Shown piece by piece: positions 8,041 through 16,951 of a stretch of 64,000 nt of DNA. Source of the stretch: Sagittula marina (GTDB lineage: Bacteria > Pseudomonadota > Alphaproteobacteria > Rhodobacterales > Rhodobacteraceae); contig NZ_JACIEJ010000002.1 of assembly GCF_014196795.1 (NCBI RefSeq), positions 310,001 to 374,000 of the forward strand. The letters are read 5' to 3'. Under the pieces are notes generated by a model. That model had not been told where the DNA came from. It saw nothing but the letters and a program-made list of their open reading frames with translations, and did no database searches. How positions within the stretch are numbered: the stretch's first letter is position 1; each line of letters begins with the position of its first letter. A program made the position numbers and the translations under genes.

Positions 8041-9145
8041 CTGCCGCCTCCTCATCAAAAAACAGCAAGGCGGGCAGCTGCTTGCCTTCCAGTGCCACGA
8101 CCGGATCAAAGCCACGGAAATAGGCGCCCAACCCGTCAAAGGCGATCTCGTCACCCACCTGCACCTCGCTCAGCGTGGTGCCCAGCGTCGCGCCGTCGCG
8201 GGCCGTGGTGCCCGTCAGCGTCGTGACCTGCTGCCCCAAGGTATCGCGCGAAAGGTTTCGTGGCCCGTCCAACGCCGGATTGGCGCGAAAATCGCCACGC
8301 ACGACAGCGTCACAGGTGGCGCGCGGGCCATCGGTGCCCGGCTGCACGTCCACGACCCTTGTGACCAGCACCCCTGCCCGCTCGAAAATCGAGAGGCCGC
8401 CGACATGGGTCAGGATTTCATCGTGCGGGCCTGCCTCGACCACCGCGCGGTAGGGCGCGGTGTCCTGCGCGGTGTGCAAAATGTCGGTCCATTCGCCCAT
8501 GATCAGCCGATGCGCCGCCCGGCCTGTCTGGCGTTCGACGTCTGTTGCCAGCGCGCGCATTCCATCCAGGGCTGCAATCGCTCGGTCGGAGTCGAAGGCC
8601 CCTTTGTGCGCCAGCGCCAAACCGTCAATGACAAGCCCGTACTCCACTGCGCGTGCCACTGCCTGCATCAGCGTTTCGCGCAACATGCCCAGATGCCCAC
8701 CCGCCCCGGGCATGACCAAGGAGGGATGAACCGAAAGCATCAGAGGCATCACCTTGCGCTGTCCGCGCACCTTGACCAGCCCCTCGATCTGCGCCGGGCT
8801 TTCCACGATCAGCCTGTGGCCGACCCCCAACACCGCACGCGTCAGTTGAGGCGTAAGGCCCGCCAGGTACACGTAGGCATGGTCCGTGTCCCACCCGGCC
8901 ACCATGTTCAGCTCTCCCCGCGAGGACGTGATGGCGCCGAACCGTTCCGGCTCTGGCAGGCGCGACAGCATTTCCTGCAACGGACAGGCGGCGACCTCCT
9001 GGAGAACGTTTCCTCCCAGAAGCGCGCGCACCCGCGCGATGTCGTCAACGATGGCTTGCAAATTGAAATAATAGGCCGGGGTGGCCAGCTCGCGCCTGGC
9101 CAGTGAATGCCCCACCCAGTCGCGCGCGTTCATTGCCTTGTTCAT
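8033..9145 (-). CDS. PLP decarboxylase-like protein A, catalytic residues lost
   Basis: 370 residues, aligning without gaps at the N-terminus to the decarboxylase at 23861-25006 (TPAYYFN against TPAFVYN, then SRGEL in both). The lysine that binds PLP in the paralogue (Lys53) is Ala52 here. The HLYAGPH, EFGR and CGSTCSRDD motifs of the paralogue are also replaced (ALAHKGAF, HVGG, TLTGTTARDG). The frame is intact and packed between its neighbours, so it looks like a retained non-catalytic scaffold or binding protein rather than a pseudogene. It could instead bind a substrate or an ACP. The fold call rests on the paralogue. Confidence 0.75.
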   Translation of the reverse strand: MNKAMNARDWVGHSLARRELATPAYYFNLQAIVDDIARVRALLGGNVLQEVAACPLQEMLSRLPEPERFGAITSSRGELNMVAGWDTDHAYVYLAGLTPQLTRAVLGVGHRLIVESPAQIEGLVKVRGQRKVMPLMLSVHPSLVMPGAGGHLGMLRETLMQAVARAVEYGLVIDGLALAHKGAFDSDRAIAALDGMRALATDVERQTGRAAHRLIMGEWTDILHTAQDTAPYRAVVEAGPHDEILTHVGGLSIFERAGVLVTRVVDVQPGTDGPRATCDAVVRGDFRANPALDGPRNLSRDTLGQQVTTLTGTTARDGATLGTTLSEVQVGDEIAFDGLGAYFRGFDPVVALEGKQLPALLFFDEEAADA

Positions 9146-10704
9146 GACACGTCCTTTGCTAGTGCGGTCAGGGTTTTCTGGCAGACCTTGCCATTCGGTG
9201 TCGCCGGCCAGACGTCGACGATCGACACCACGCGCGGCATGAGAGAGGCCGGCAAATGTGCCTTGAGCCGCGCCTTGAGCGCGCGCGCATCCAGCCCCGC
9301 CCCTTCCGGGGACAGTTCGACGAACATCACGGCAGATTCGTCGCCGTTGTCTTCGGTCCGGCCAACGACAGTGGCCGCACAGACGACGTTCAATGCCTCG
9401 GCCATCTGTTCCAGATCGCGCGGCAGGAGGCAGTATCCCGCCTGCTTTATCAGTGTCTTGCTGCGGCCCCGAAAGAAATGCAGCCCGTCCGCATTGCGCG
9501 ACATCAGATCACCCGTCGCCAACCAGACATCGTTGCGATACGCCCCCGTGATGAGACGCGCGCTGGCCGACGATGTGTCGCCACGGTAGCCCTGCATCAC
9601 GTTGCTGCCACGCACGTAAAGTTCCCCCGTCTCGCCGGTTTTCGCGGCACGCAGCGTGCCTGCATCCTCCACCAGCACCGCGGCAAGAAGGCCGGGCATC
9701 GCCACCCCGCAGCTTTCGGCGGCATCGACGTACTGCGACCGGTCGCAGTACATTGCGCGTTTGCATTCCGTCAGCCCGTACATCGGCATTGCGGTGCTTG
9801 ACGGAAATACCTGCCGCAGCACCGCGATGGAGGCCTCGGGCATATGTCCGCCCGTGTTGGTGATCAGGCGCACGCTTTCGACCTGCCGACCGGTGATGTC
9901 CAGCACGCGCGCGATGCCCGTGGCCAGGGCCGGCACCACCGGCAGAACGGTGGGTTCTTCGCGCACGATCATCGGGGCCAGTTTCGACACCGCCTTGACC
10001 GCACCCGACAGGATCAACTCGCAGCCCGTGAAGAGGCTCAAAAACAGCTGATACAATCCGTAGTCGAAAAAGAAGGGCGGGATCGCCATGATCCGGTCAT
10101 CCGGCCCCAACCGCTGGTAGCTCGCAATGGCGCGCAGGGCGGACATCACGTTGGTGTGGCTCAACTCGACCCCTTTGGGCGTGCCGGAGCTGCCCGAGGT
10201 GAAGATCATCATCGCCACGTCCGACCCGGTCACGCGCAGAGGGCGGCGCATCCGGATCAGGGGCGCCGCAGGGGCGCATTCATACCGCGTGACCTTGCCC
10301 GCGACATCGACAAACGCCTGCGCCTCGGACACGCGTGCAATCATCGCGCGGGTGTCTTCAGGCAGTGCCGGATCAACCGGCACCACCACGACGCCGTGCA
10401 ACCAGAGCGCCAGAAGCCGCGCGGTGGTGGCCAGCGTATTCTCGGCCGCCACGATGATAGTGTCACCCGGCGCCACGCCGCCCTCGGCCAGTTGCGTCCA
10501 GGCCAAGTCGATATCATCGCCGCTTAGTGTCGCCCCCCCGGCCTGTCGGATGGCCCCGAGGCCGCCCGATTGATACGCCGCCGCGACGACATCGGTCAGC
10601 GTTTGCGCCCAGATCCGGCCATCGCCACGCGGCAACCGACCCAGCACATCCACCGAGGCATGGACAAAGTGTCGCCCGGCCGCATCGTCCTGAAAATCCA
10701 GCAT
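9142..10704 (-). CDS. AMP-forming acyl/amino-acid ligase A (adenylation domain)
   Basis: 520 residues starting at the ATG at 10704, which has GGGGA just upstream; an in-frame TTG at 10722 overlaps the previous stop but is weaker. Adenylation motifs are present: IFTSGSSGTPKG phosphate loop, YGLTECKR, GELYVRGSNVMQGY, ATGDL, FFRGRSKTLIK and the C-terminal catalytic lysine in NGKV. It activates a carboxylate as the adenylate and presumably loads one of the cluster's free-standing ACPs. It is paralogous to 25006-26547. Each ligase immediately precedes a decarboxylase-family gene, so this one would partner with the catalytically degenerate copy. The substrate is unknown. Confidence 0.88.
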   Translation of the reverse strand: MLDFQDDAAGRHFVHASVDVLGRLPRGDGRIWAQTLTDVVAAAYQSGGLGAIRQAGGATLSGDDIDLAWTQLAEGGVAPGDTIIVAAENTLATTARLLALWLHGVVVVPVDPALPEDTRAMIARVSEAQAFVDVAGKVTRYECAPAAPLIRMRRPLRVTGSDVAMMIFTSGSSGTPKGVELSHTNVMSALRAIASYQRLGPDDRIMAIPPFFFDYGLYQLFLSLFTGCELILSGAVKAVSKLAPMIVREEPTVLPVVPALATGIARVLDITGRQVESVRLITNTGGHMPEASIAVLRQVFPSSTAMPMYGLTECKRAMYCDRSQYVDAAESCGVAMPGLLAAVLVEDAGTLRAAKTGETGELYVRGSNVMQGYRGDTSSASARLITGAYRNDVWLATGDLMSRNADGLHFFRGRSKTLIKQAGYCLLPRDLEQMAEALNVVCAATVVGRTEDNGDESAVMFVELSPEGAGLDARALKARLKAHLPASLMPRVVSIVDVWPATPNGKVCQKTLTALAKDVS

Positions 10705-10718
10705 GATCGTTCCCCGGT

Positions 10719-11471
10719 TCAAAAGTTGATGGCATTGCGCAGCGCGGATTTGCGGAACATCGCCTGCGGCAGATTGCGCTGACGATAGTTGTCGAAGTGC
10801 ATGACGGTGACGTTCGACTTCACGATCGGGTCGATCAGCGCGATCTTGGTCACGCGTTCATGACCAGCGAAATTCCGGAAGGCCGCGTATTGCGCGATTT
10901 TCAGCAGCTTGCCCGAGCGGCTGAAATGGTAGCTCCGAAACGGCTTGTTGCTGCCCTCGGCCAACAGGAAATCGACCCGCGAATACATTGCGGAGCCGCG
11001 GCTCAGCTTGGCCACGATGCGTTTGTAGGTTTTGCCATTCACGGTTTCCGTGCCGTTGTACGCATAGCTGTACTTTTCCACGGGGATATTCAGAATGTCG
11101 CCGTTCGAGGCCTGCCCCATCAGCCGATCATCCGCCGAGACTCGAATTGTCCGCGACGATGTGGGAAGCACCATCCACATGCTGTTGCCTTCGGTCAGGA
11201 TACGCCGTCCGGCAAACGTGGCGGGCGACTTGAACGCCACCAGCGTCGCGTCGGCGCTGCGATAATAGACCGTCGCCACCTGTGAACTGCCTTTGGGCGT
11301 GTTGTTCACATAGGCCGTGATCTGGGTGTCAAAGGTGAACGCCGCCTGATCGAACCCGCGATACAAGCCCATCTCCAGGATGTCGTCCTTTGCTCCGGCG
11401 AATGACATTGCAGGCAAAAGGGCAAACGCGGCGGCGGTCAGGATACGGCGAAAAGTCTGTTTGTTAAACAT
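10719..11471 (-). CDS. LolA-like outer-membrane lipoprotein-sorting protein
   Basis: 250 residues with a signal peptide (cleavage after SFA near residue 26), so periplasmic. The mature part fits the LolA-like family: a beta-rich body, a MWMVLPTSSRTIRVSADDRLMGQ segment and alternating strands with aromatic residues that form a hydrophobic half-barrel. Such proteins ferry a lipid-like cargo between inner-membrane ABC systems and the outer membrane. It directly follows the FtsX-type permease gene (8-nt overlap) and shares the operon with a LolD-type ATPase. Similar proteins occur in aryl-polyene clusters, so the cargo is more likely the cluster product than lipoproteins. Confidence 0.8.
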   Translation of the reverse strand: MFNKQTFRRILTAAAFALLPAMSFAGAKDDILEMGLYRGFDQAAFTFDTQITAYVNNTPKGSSQVATVYYRSADATLVAFKSPATFAGRRILTEGNSMWMVLPTSSRTIRVSADDRLMGQASNGDILNIPVEKYSYAYNGTETVNGKTYKRIVAKLSRGSAMYSRVDFLLAEGSNKPFRSYHFSRSGKLLKIAQYAAFRNFAGHERVTKIALIDPIVKSNVTVMHFDNYRQRNLPQAMFRKSALRNAINF

Positions 11472-12684
11472 GGCGCAGGGCCTCCGTGATGGGGGTGTTC
11501 GCGGCCTTCGCCGCTGGGGAAAGGCTCGCGAAAAAGGCCACGAGCATTGCAAGACAGCCGACAATCGCCAGATTGGCAGGCGTCAGGATGAACCGCAGCG
11601 GATAGTCGACGGACGATCCGGGCGGGGTGGGCATGTTCAAGCCCGAATTGTTCAGAACGCTGGCCAGAACCATGACCAGGGCGATGCCAAGCACGGTGCC
11701 GACGAGCCCGAGGATCAGGCCTTCGAGGGTGAAGCGTCGGGTGATTTCCAGCTTTTGATCGCCGATTGCGCGGATCATGCCGATCTCATGGGTGCGTTCG
11801 ACAACGCAGATCGCGATGGTGTTGCCGATGGCCAAAGCCACGAAGATCAGGATTGCGATCTTGATGCCGAGGAAGATGGTCGAGAAAAGATCCACCACCT
11901 CGCCATAGTATGGCTCCAGCGTGCGCCAATCCTGAATGGTCACGCCCGCTGGCAACGATGGTTTCAGATCTGCCACCGCGGCGTTCACCGCGTCGACGCT
12001 GCGGAACATTGCAACCACGCGGGTGATCGTTTCGGTGAACAGATAGGCCTGACCGGTCTCCAGCGTGACATACATCATGCGCGCATCTGCGGCGCGGTTG
12101 CCGGTGCTGAAGATACCGATGATCTCCAGGTCCAGGGCGTTGAGGTTGCCGTCGATGGTATTGCCAAGAATGGTCAACTCATCACCGACCCCCAGACCCA
12201 GAGCGTCTGACATGCCTTCGCCAATCAGGATGTGGCGGGAGTCGTCGGCAAAAAGCTCGCGGCCTTCGATGACGCGCAGCCCGGAACTGATGACCGCCTC
12301 CTGATCGGGTTCGATCCCGATGACCGTGCCGACCTGGCTGACCTCGCCATTGGTGGCCATTGCCGAGGCTTCGATGCGGCGCGCGGCGGCCGCGAAATCG
12401 GGATGCTCTTGCAGTGCGGCAAGGATGGCATCGGTCTGTTCGGTATCCAGCGTGATGTTCACCGATTGCAGGTTGCCGCGTTCCTCCAGATCGGTGGCAA
12501 AGATCTGGGCATGGCCCAAACCCGACTGGATCAACCCGTCGCGCATGCCCTGGAACATCGACGTGGCATAGCCGTCGATCAGCGCCACGACCACAACGCC
12601 GAAGATGATGTTGGCGATGACGAAAAGCGCGCGTCGCGGGCTTTCGAGCAGGCCGCGCCAGACGATGATCAGGTCCTGTCTCAT
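11464..12684 (-). CDS. FtsX/LolC-type ABC transporter permease
   Basis: 406 residues from the ATG at 12684 (overlapping the hydrolase stop). One membrane helix near residues 20-40 is followed by a large periplasmic MacB-like domain (roughly 45-270) and three C-terminal helices. This is the FtsX/MacB/LolCE architecture. The cytoplasmic ERTHEIGMIRAIG segment is the usual ATPase contact. The matching ATPase is most likely 28980-29642, near the start of the same operon. Together with the LolA-like protein it forms a Lol-style route from the inner membrane towards the outer membrane. Confidence 0.88.
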   Translation of the reverse strand: MRQDLIIVWRGLLESPRRALFVIANIIFGVVVVALIDGYATSMFQGMRDGLIQSGLGHAQIFATDLEERGNLQSVNITLDTEQTDAILAALQEHPDFAAAARRIEASAMATNGEVSQVGTVIGIEPDQEAVISSGLRVIEGRELFADDSRHILIGEGMSDALGLGVGDELTILGNTIDGNLNALDLEIIGIFSTGNRAADARMMYVTLETGQAYLFTETITRVVAMFRSVDAVNAAVADLKPSLPAGVTIQDWRTLEPYYGEVVDLFSTIFLGIKIAILIFVALAIGNTIAICVVERTHEIGMIRAIGDQKLEITRRFTLEGLILGLVGTVLGIALVMVLASVLNNSGLNMPTPPGSSVDYPLRFILTPANLAIVGCLAMLVAFFASLSPAAKAANTPITEALRHV

Positions 12685-13583
12685 GCAGCGTCCTCCAAGG
12701 CGGTCAGGGCCTCGGCAATTCGGGGTCCGGCGTGAAAGAGACAGGTCAGATGGGCGTGCGGCACCGTATCGAAGCGGATCAGCGCGTTGCCAGACTCCAG
12801 CACCAGCCGACGCAGCCCTTCGACCGGGAACAGCTCGTCGCCCTTGGCCGCAAGGACCACTGTCGGCAAGGGCAGCGCGGCCAGCTGACGGTCTATGTCG
12901 CGCGGGCTGAGGGCGGCGGACATCTCGGCGGTGTAGCCCGGCACCAGATTGCACCACCGCGCAGCCTCTGGCGGAAAGTTGAAATTCACGACGCGCGGCT
13001 CCGGACAGTCGTCCGACCGTTCCACCACCCCACGCCGCACGGAAAATTGCGGCAGGTTGAATTCGTCCAGATCGCGCCCGCTTTGCGCCCGCAACCGCGC
13101 GGTGGAGGCAAAATAAGGCGCAAGCGCAATGAAGCGTTGCACCGATTTCGCCAGTGGCGCGCCATGCTCCGTCACCCGGTTGAGGATCTGCGCCGCCCCG
13201 GCCGAATGGCCAAGCAGGGTAATGTCCGCATCGGGCCACAGGGCGCCCGCACGGGCGATCCACAGATCCAGATCGTCCCAGACACAGGCGCGATCCGGCG
13301 CATAGCCGCGCGGCCCCTGGGACATGCCGTGTCCGCGCACATCCGGCACCAGGACAACCGCGCCGCTATGGGTATGGATGTCTCTGGCCAGATCCAGATA
13401 GCCCACATTCATGTTGGCCCCGGCCCCGTGCAAAAGGATCACCACCCGGTCCGCCGCCGCCCGCGCCTGCGTCTCGAACACGCCGGCGAAGAGCGTCAGG
13501 CCATCTTGTGCCTCCAGTCGAATTCGGCGCTCCGGCAGGCACCGGCCCCGGCGCATCGCCTCCTGGACGTAAGAGTCAAACAT
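12681..13583 (-). CDS. alpha/beta hydrolase
   Basis: 300 residues with ILLHGAGANMN (oxyanion loop), PDVRGHGMSQG, GHSAGA nucleophile elbow and a C-terminal HAHLTC segment carrying the likely catalytic histidine. It has no signal peptide. It shares NFNFPPEA with the hydrolase at 4148-5143, so these two belong to the same subfamily. AAGGA precedes the ATG. Within the biosynthetic operon it could act as a thioesterase, as a peptidase removing a protecting residue, or as an acyltransferase. Nothing in the sequence decides between these. Confidence 0.83.
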   Translation of the reverse strand: MFDSYVQEAMRRGRCLPERRIRLEAQDGLTLFAGVFETQARAAADRVVILLHGAGANMNVGYLDLARDIHTHSGAVVLVPDVRGHGMSQGPRGYAPDRACVWDDLDLWIARAGALWPDADITLLGHSAGAAQILNRVTEHGAPLAKSVQRFIALAPYFASTARLRAQSGRDLDEFNLPQFSVRRGVVERSDDCPEPRVVNFNFPPEAARWCNLVPGYTAEMSAALSPRDIDRQLAALPLPTVVLAAKGDELFPVEGLRRLVLESGNALIRFDTVPHAHLTCLFHAGPRIAEALTALEDAA

Positions 13584-13622
13584 GGTGCAATCCTTGGATA
13601 AATCGCGGAAAGAAAGGGGGGA

Positions 13623-13859
13623 TCAGGCGGGGACGGACAGGCTGTGCATCTGTTCATCGAGCTCGCGCAGGGTCGTAAGCTCGTTGATGTCGATGTCTTC
13701 GTAGTTCGTCACGCCGGTGTAGATCTGCTGACAGATGATCACCATTTCGACGATGTTCATGCTGTCCACGCCAAGCATCGAGAGCGGCGCGTCGACGTCC
13801 AGGTCGGTCTTGCCCAGCAGCTTTTCCATCTGGGCGGTGAAGTCCTGCAATGTGGTCAT
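13623..13859 (-). CDS. acyl carrier protein 1
   Basis: 78 residues with the carrier-protein helix II motif GVDSMN. Ser33 is the predicted phosphopantetheine attachment site. The sequence is acidic, as is usual for ACPs. It is about half identical by eye to the second ACP at 29647-29910, including the shared ICQQIY segment. It probably carries an aminoacyl or acyl intermediate loaded by one of the two ligases. It sits between the ABC-2 permease and a hydrolase, with 36 and 39 nt gaps, the widest spacing in this part of the operon. Confidence 0.9.
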   Translation of the reverse strand: MTTLQDFTAQMEKLLGKTDLDVDAPLSMLGVDSMNIVEMVIICQQIYTGVTNYEDIDINELTTLRELDEQMHSLSVPA

Positions 13860-13895
13860 GGTCTTGTCCTTTTCAGGGATGAGGAGAGTAAGCGA

Positions 13896-14678
13896 TTACG
13901 CGTGCCACTTTGCCCGCCGCCCGGCCCACAGCGTCAGAGCGACGCCCGACACCAGCATCACGACCATGGCGGGGAATGCGTCGGTCAGATGTGTTTGCCC
14001 GGCAAACAGCGACCGCACCTGATTGACGAACAGGTAAAACGGCCCGTGCGAGATGATGGTGAACAGCGGTACGGGAAAGAGGATCGCCGGCAGGAACAGG
14101 TCCGACAGGAAGATCGCCGGTATATTGATGATATTGGCCAGGGCCTGCGCCGTTGCCGTCTTGGTAATGAATGTGGTCAGCACCAGGCTGACCCCGATCA
14201 GGGCCATCGCGCCGCACATCAGGTATGCCAGAACCAGCACCATTCGCGCCGCTCCGATCGTTGTCGCATCGGGCGCCAGCGCGCCGAACCCGGTCATGAA
14301 GGCCGTCAGGAACACCGCCAGGATCAGCATCCGCGACCCAACGAAGCCGATGTAGAACCCGAATTTGCCGAAGGGCATAAAACCCAGGATGCGCAGGTTC
14401 TGCTGGGCTCGCATGTCCACAAGCACCGCCGCAAAGCCAAACAGCGCGGTGGACAGAATGGTCATCACCGCAAGCCCGGTGATCAGATAGTCGGTATAGG
14501 TCAGGCCCATCCCCGACGGGCTCTCACCGCCGCCAAAAATCGTGTTGAGGATGAAAAACAGCGCGATTGGATAGACGAATGTCCAGAAAACCGCTGCTGG
14601 CGCGCTGAGATAGCTCAGCGTTTCCATCTTCAGAAATCGCAAGGGGACAGCGCCCGGGCGCAGGGTGGCGTCAGCCAT
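13896..14678 (-). CDS. ABC-2 type transporter permease
   Basis: 260 residues with six predicted membrane segments, in the ABC-2 arrangement seen in drug and polysaccharide exporters. Its start overlaps the end of the ATPase gene at 14671-15627, so the two form one exporter. It probably moves the cluster product or an intermediate across the inner membrane. It could alternatively confer self-protection. No lipobox or signal peptide. Confidence 0.85.
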   Translation of the reverse strand: MADATLRPGAVPLRFLKMETLSYLSAPAAVFWTFVYPIALFFILNTIFGGGESPSGMGLTYTDYLITGLAVMTILSTALFGFAAVLVDMRAQQNLRILGFMPFGKFGFYIGFVGSRMLILAVFLTAFMTGFGALAPDATTIGAARMVLVLAYLMCGAMALIGVSLVLTTFITKTATAQALANIINIPAIFLSDLFLPAILFPVPLFTIISHGPFYLFVNQVRSLFAGQTHLTDAFPAMVVMLVSGVALTLWAGRRAKWHA

Positions 14679-15627
14679 TGTTCAGATCCTCCAGAATATC
14701 GGCGGCGCAGGTTTTCCAGCTTGAAAACCGCGTCAGGGGGTGGGTTTGCGCCAGGCTCAGCGCGGCATCGGTCAGTGCGGCCTCGCCAAAGGCGCGCAGG
14801 CGTCCGGGTCCGCGCTGCAGGACACATCCCTGCGGCAAGCTTGCGGCAATGGACGACAAAACCTCGGGCGCGGCTTCAAACAGCGCGGCGCGGCTTCCGA
14901 AGGTCTGCCGCACCACATCTTGCAAGGCCGCATGGGTCTCCACCCGCCCGCGCGCCAGGATCAGAACCTGGTCACAGGTTTCGACCACCTTGGCGGCGTG
15001 GCTGATGTAGAGCGCGGTAAATCCCGACACCTCCTGCGACAGTCTGTTCAGCAGCTCGACAAACGCCGCCTCGTATGCCGGATCGAGGTTCGAGGTCGGT
15101 TCGTCGAAAACCGCGAATTCGGGATGATGCGCCAAGGCCAGTGCCAGCTGCACGCGCTGCTTTTGCCCCGAAGACAACGCGCCGAAACGCCGCCTGGAGA
15201 TTTCGGGAATGCCCATGAGTTCGAGTATGACGGGATCGACGAAAGGCCGGCAGGCCGCATTGACCGCAAAGATATCGCGCACCCGGTAGACCGGATTGAA
15301 CCCGGTGTCCTGCAATTGCACGCCCAGCGCCTGCCGCCCGGCGACATCGAACAGCCCCCGCGCAGCGCCTTGCAGGGCAATGGTTCCGCTGTCGGCAGTC
15401 AGGTCGCCCAGCAACAGCTTCAACAAGGTGGTCTTCCCCGAGCCGTTCCCGCCGACGAGGGCCGTCTTGCCCCCTGCCAGGAGCGCCAGATGCGGGATCA
15501 CGAGATCGAAACCGTCGCCCGCGCGGTAACTCACGTCCTCGCAGGTGATCCAGCTTTGGTCACGAGACGCCCTGCCGGTATCGACCTCGGCGGCTTCGAT
15601 GTCGGGTTGCGCAATCGCTATGTTCAT
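14671..15627 (-). CDS. ABC transporter ATP-binding protein with extra N- and C-terminal parts
   Basis: 318 residues. Walker A is GGNGSGKTT, the signature is LSSGQKQR, Walker B is FAVFDEPTSNLD and the switch histidine follows in LYISHA. About 30 residues precede the domain and about 90 follow the switch region; the extra C-terminal part has no family I recognise. It pairs with the ABC-2 permease immediately downstream. Its start overlaps the glutamate mutase epsilon stop (ATGA), linking transport and precursor supply in one transcript. Confidence 0.88.
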   Translation of the reverse strand: MNIAIAQPDIEAAEVDTGRASRDQSWITCEDVSYRAGDGFDLVIPHLALLAGGKTALVGGNGSGKTTLLKLLLGDLTADSGTIALQGAARGLFDVAGRQALGVQLQDTGFNPVYRVRDIFAVNAACRPFVDPVILELMGIPEISRRRFGALSSGQKQRVQLALALAHHPEFAVFDEPTSNLDPAYEAAFVELLNRLSQEVSGFTALYISHAAKVVETCDQVLILARGRVETHAALQDVVRQTFGSRAALFEAAPEVLSSIAASLPQGCVLQRGPGRLRAFGEAALTDAALSLAQTHPLTRFSSWKTCAADILEDLNNG

Positions 15628-16949
15628 TGGTCTGCTCCCTTGCTGGAGAAATAGAGGATCGCCTCGCGCACAAGGGTGCTGTGCGACTGGCGTGGTACGG
15701 ATTTCAAAAGCTCGGTGTTTCGTCGGATCGTGGCATCGGAAAACGGCAACTGGCCGGTGCTGCCGAACCGCAGGGCACCGTTGAGGTCACGCAGCGGAAA
15801 GATGTCGCCGCGCGCCGCCTCGTTGGCCGGAAACGGAATGTCGAGCCGCCCGGCATGAAACGCCGCGATGGCCGCCTGCGCGATATCGGGTGCGCCGACG
15901 ATGGGATCGAGAAGCTCATGGGTCTCCCGCAGGATCGCCGCACGTTCCTCGTCGATGGGGGCGCGATCAATCGGCAACGACACAGCGCGCCCCGACACGG
16001 CCGCGCGCGACAATGCCAGGCTGTCCAGAATGGCAGCCGTATCGGGAATACCCCTGGCCTCCTGATGGGTCTTGCAGACGATCTTTTGCGCGCCCCCCAA
16101 ATGCCCGGTCAGCGCACCGGCAAAGATCAGGGCATCGGCGCGGGGGCGATCCTCGGGGAAGACGCCCATGAACTGATGCAAAACGGCATAGACCGAACAA
16201 TCGGCGGGCAGATAGCGCCGCGCCAGATAGGGGATCGCCTCCAAGGCCGCGATATCCTGCACCATGTTGCCGCCTTGCGGGATGGCGATGGAGATCGCTT
16301 TCACCCCCTTTTGCGCGGCACAGATCGCTTCGACAAAGGTACAGGCCAGCGCAATCGAAGGCTGCACGGCAACCGCCGTCAAGGAGCCAAAGAACTCCCG
16401 TTCGACCACATGGCCCTGGTGGGTCAGAATGCCTGCAAGCTCGTCGACCTCGGCCCAGCTGGCAAAGCTGTCTTCGAGGCTCACATCAGCGCAATAGGGA
16501 AGATTGTAGCCGATGGGGCCGCCCTCGAAACTGGTGATCCCGCCAGCCACGGACTCTGCCATCAACCGCCGCCCATCGGGGGATCCATGACGGATCTGCA
16601 AGGGGTGCTTGCAAAGATCGTTCAACTGTCGCAGCGCCTGATAGCCGTGGCTGATAACGGGAAAACCGTTCAATCGCCCGGGGAAGTGCTCCAGGCATTT
16701 GCCAGCCACATCGAAGCGTCCCAGCCGGGTATGACTGTCGACGGTGATCGGCAGGATATCGGCTTCGCCGACGGCCTCGATATCCGTCAAGAGACCGAGC
16801 ATCGCATCGAAGGCGCCGACGCCGCCACGCGGCTGCAACAACACCCTGCCCTCGCGTTTGGCGGCCGCCATCATCTCGGCCACGCTCGGCTTGGCCGAAC
16901 TTGACAGGGTGGCGATCAGCTCTCCGAACGAGGGCAGCGTGTCAGCCAA
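15624..16949 (-). CDS. glmE: glutamate mutase (methylaspartate mutase) epsilon subunit
   Basis: 441 residues, resembling the large subunit of B12-dependent glutamate mutase throughout: RGGVGAFDAML near the start, DILPITVDSHTR, LNGFPVISHGYQA, RHGSPDGR, GGPIGYNLPYC, GGNMVQDIAAL, LHQFMGVFPED and DIPFPAN near the end. The enzyme interconverts glutamate and (2S,3S)-3-methylaspartate. The start is uncertain: no ATG is available, and TTG at 16949, three nt after the GlmS stop, is the best choice, implying translational coupling. The N-terminus is shorter than in the clostridial enzyme. In a cluster with ligases, ACPs and a decarboxylase this points to 3-methylaspartate as a building block. Confidence 0.9.
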   Translation of the reverse strand: MADTLPSFGELIATLSSSAKPSVAEMMAAAKREGRVLLQPRGGVGAFDAMLGLLTDIEAVGEADILPITVDSHTRLGRFDVAGKCLEHFPGRLNGFPVISHGYQALRQLNDLCKHPLQIRHGSPDGRRLMAESVAGGITSFEGGPIGYNLPYCADVSLEDSFASWAEVDELAGILTHQGHVVEREFFGSLTAVAVQPSIALACTFVEAICAAQKGVKAISIAIPQGGNMVQDIAALEAIPYLARRYLPADCSVYAVLHQFMGVFPEDRPRADALIFAGALTGHLGGAQKIVCKTHQEARGIPDTAAILDSLALSRAAVSGRAVSLPIDRAPIDEERAAILRETHELLDPIVGAPDIAQAAIAAFHAGRLDIPFPANEAARGDIFPLRDLNGALRFGSTGQLPFSDATIRRNTELLKSVPRQSHSTLVREAILYFSSKGADQ

Positions 16950-16951
16950 TC

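Noticed and set aside
12685-13263. Upstream extension of the FtsX-type permease to a 599-codon frame
   Set aside because: The extension is antisense-like Arg/Ala-rich sequence overlapping the hydrolase gene; the family pattern begins at the ATG at 12684, which overlaps the hydrolase stop.
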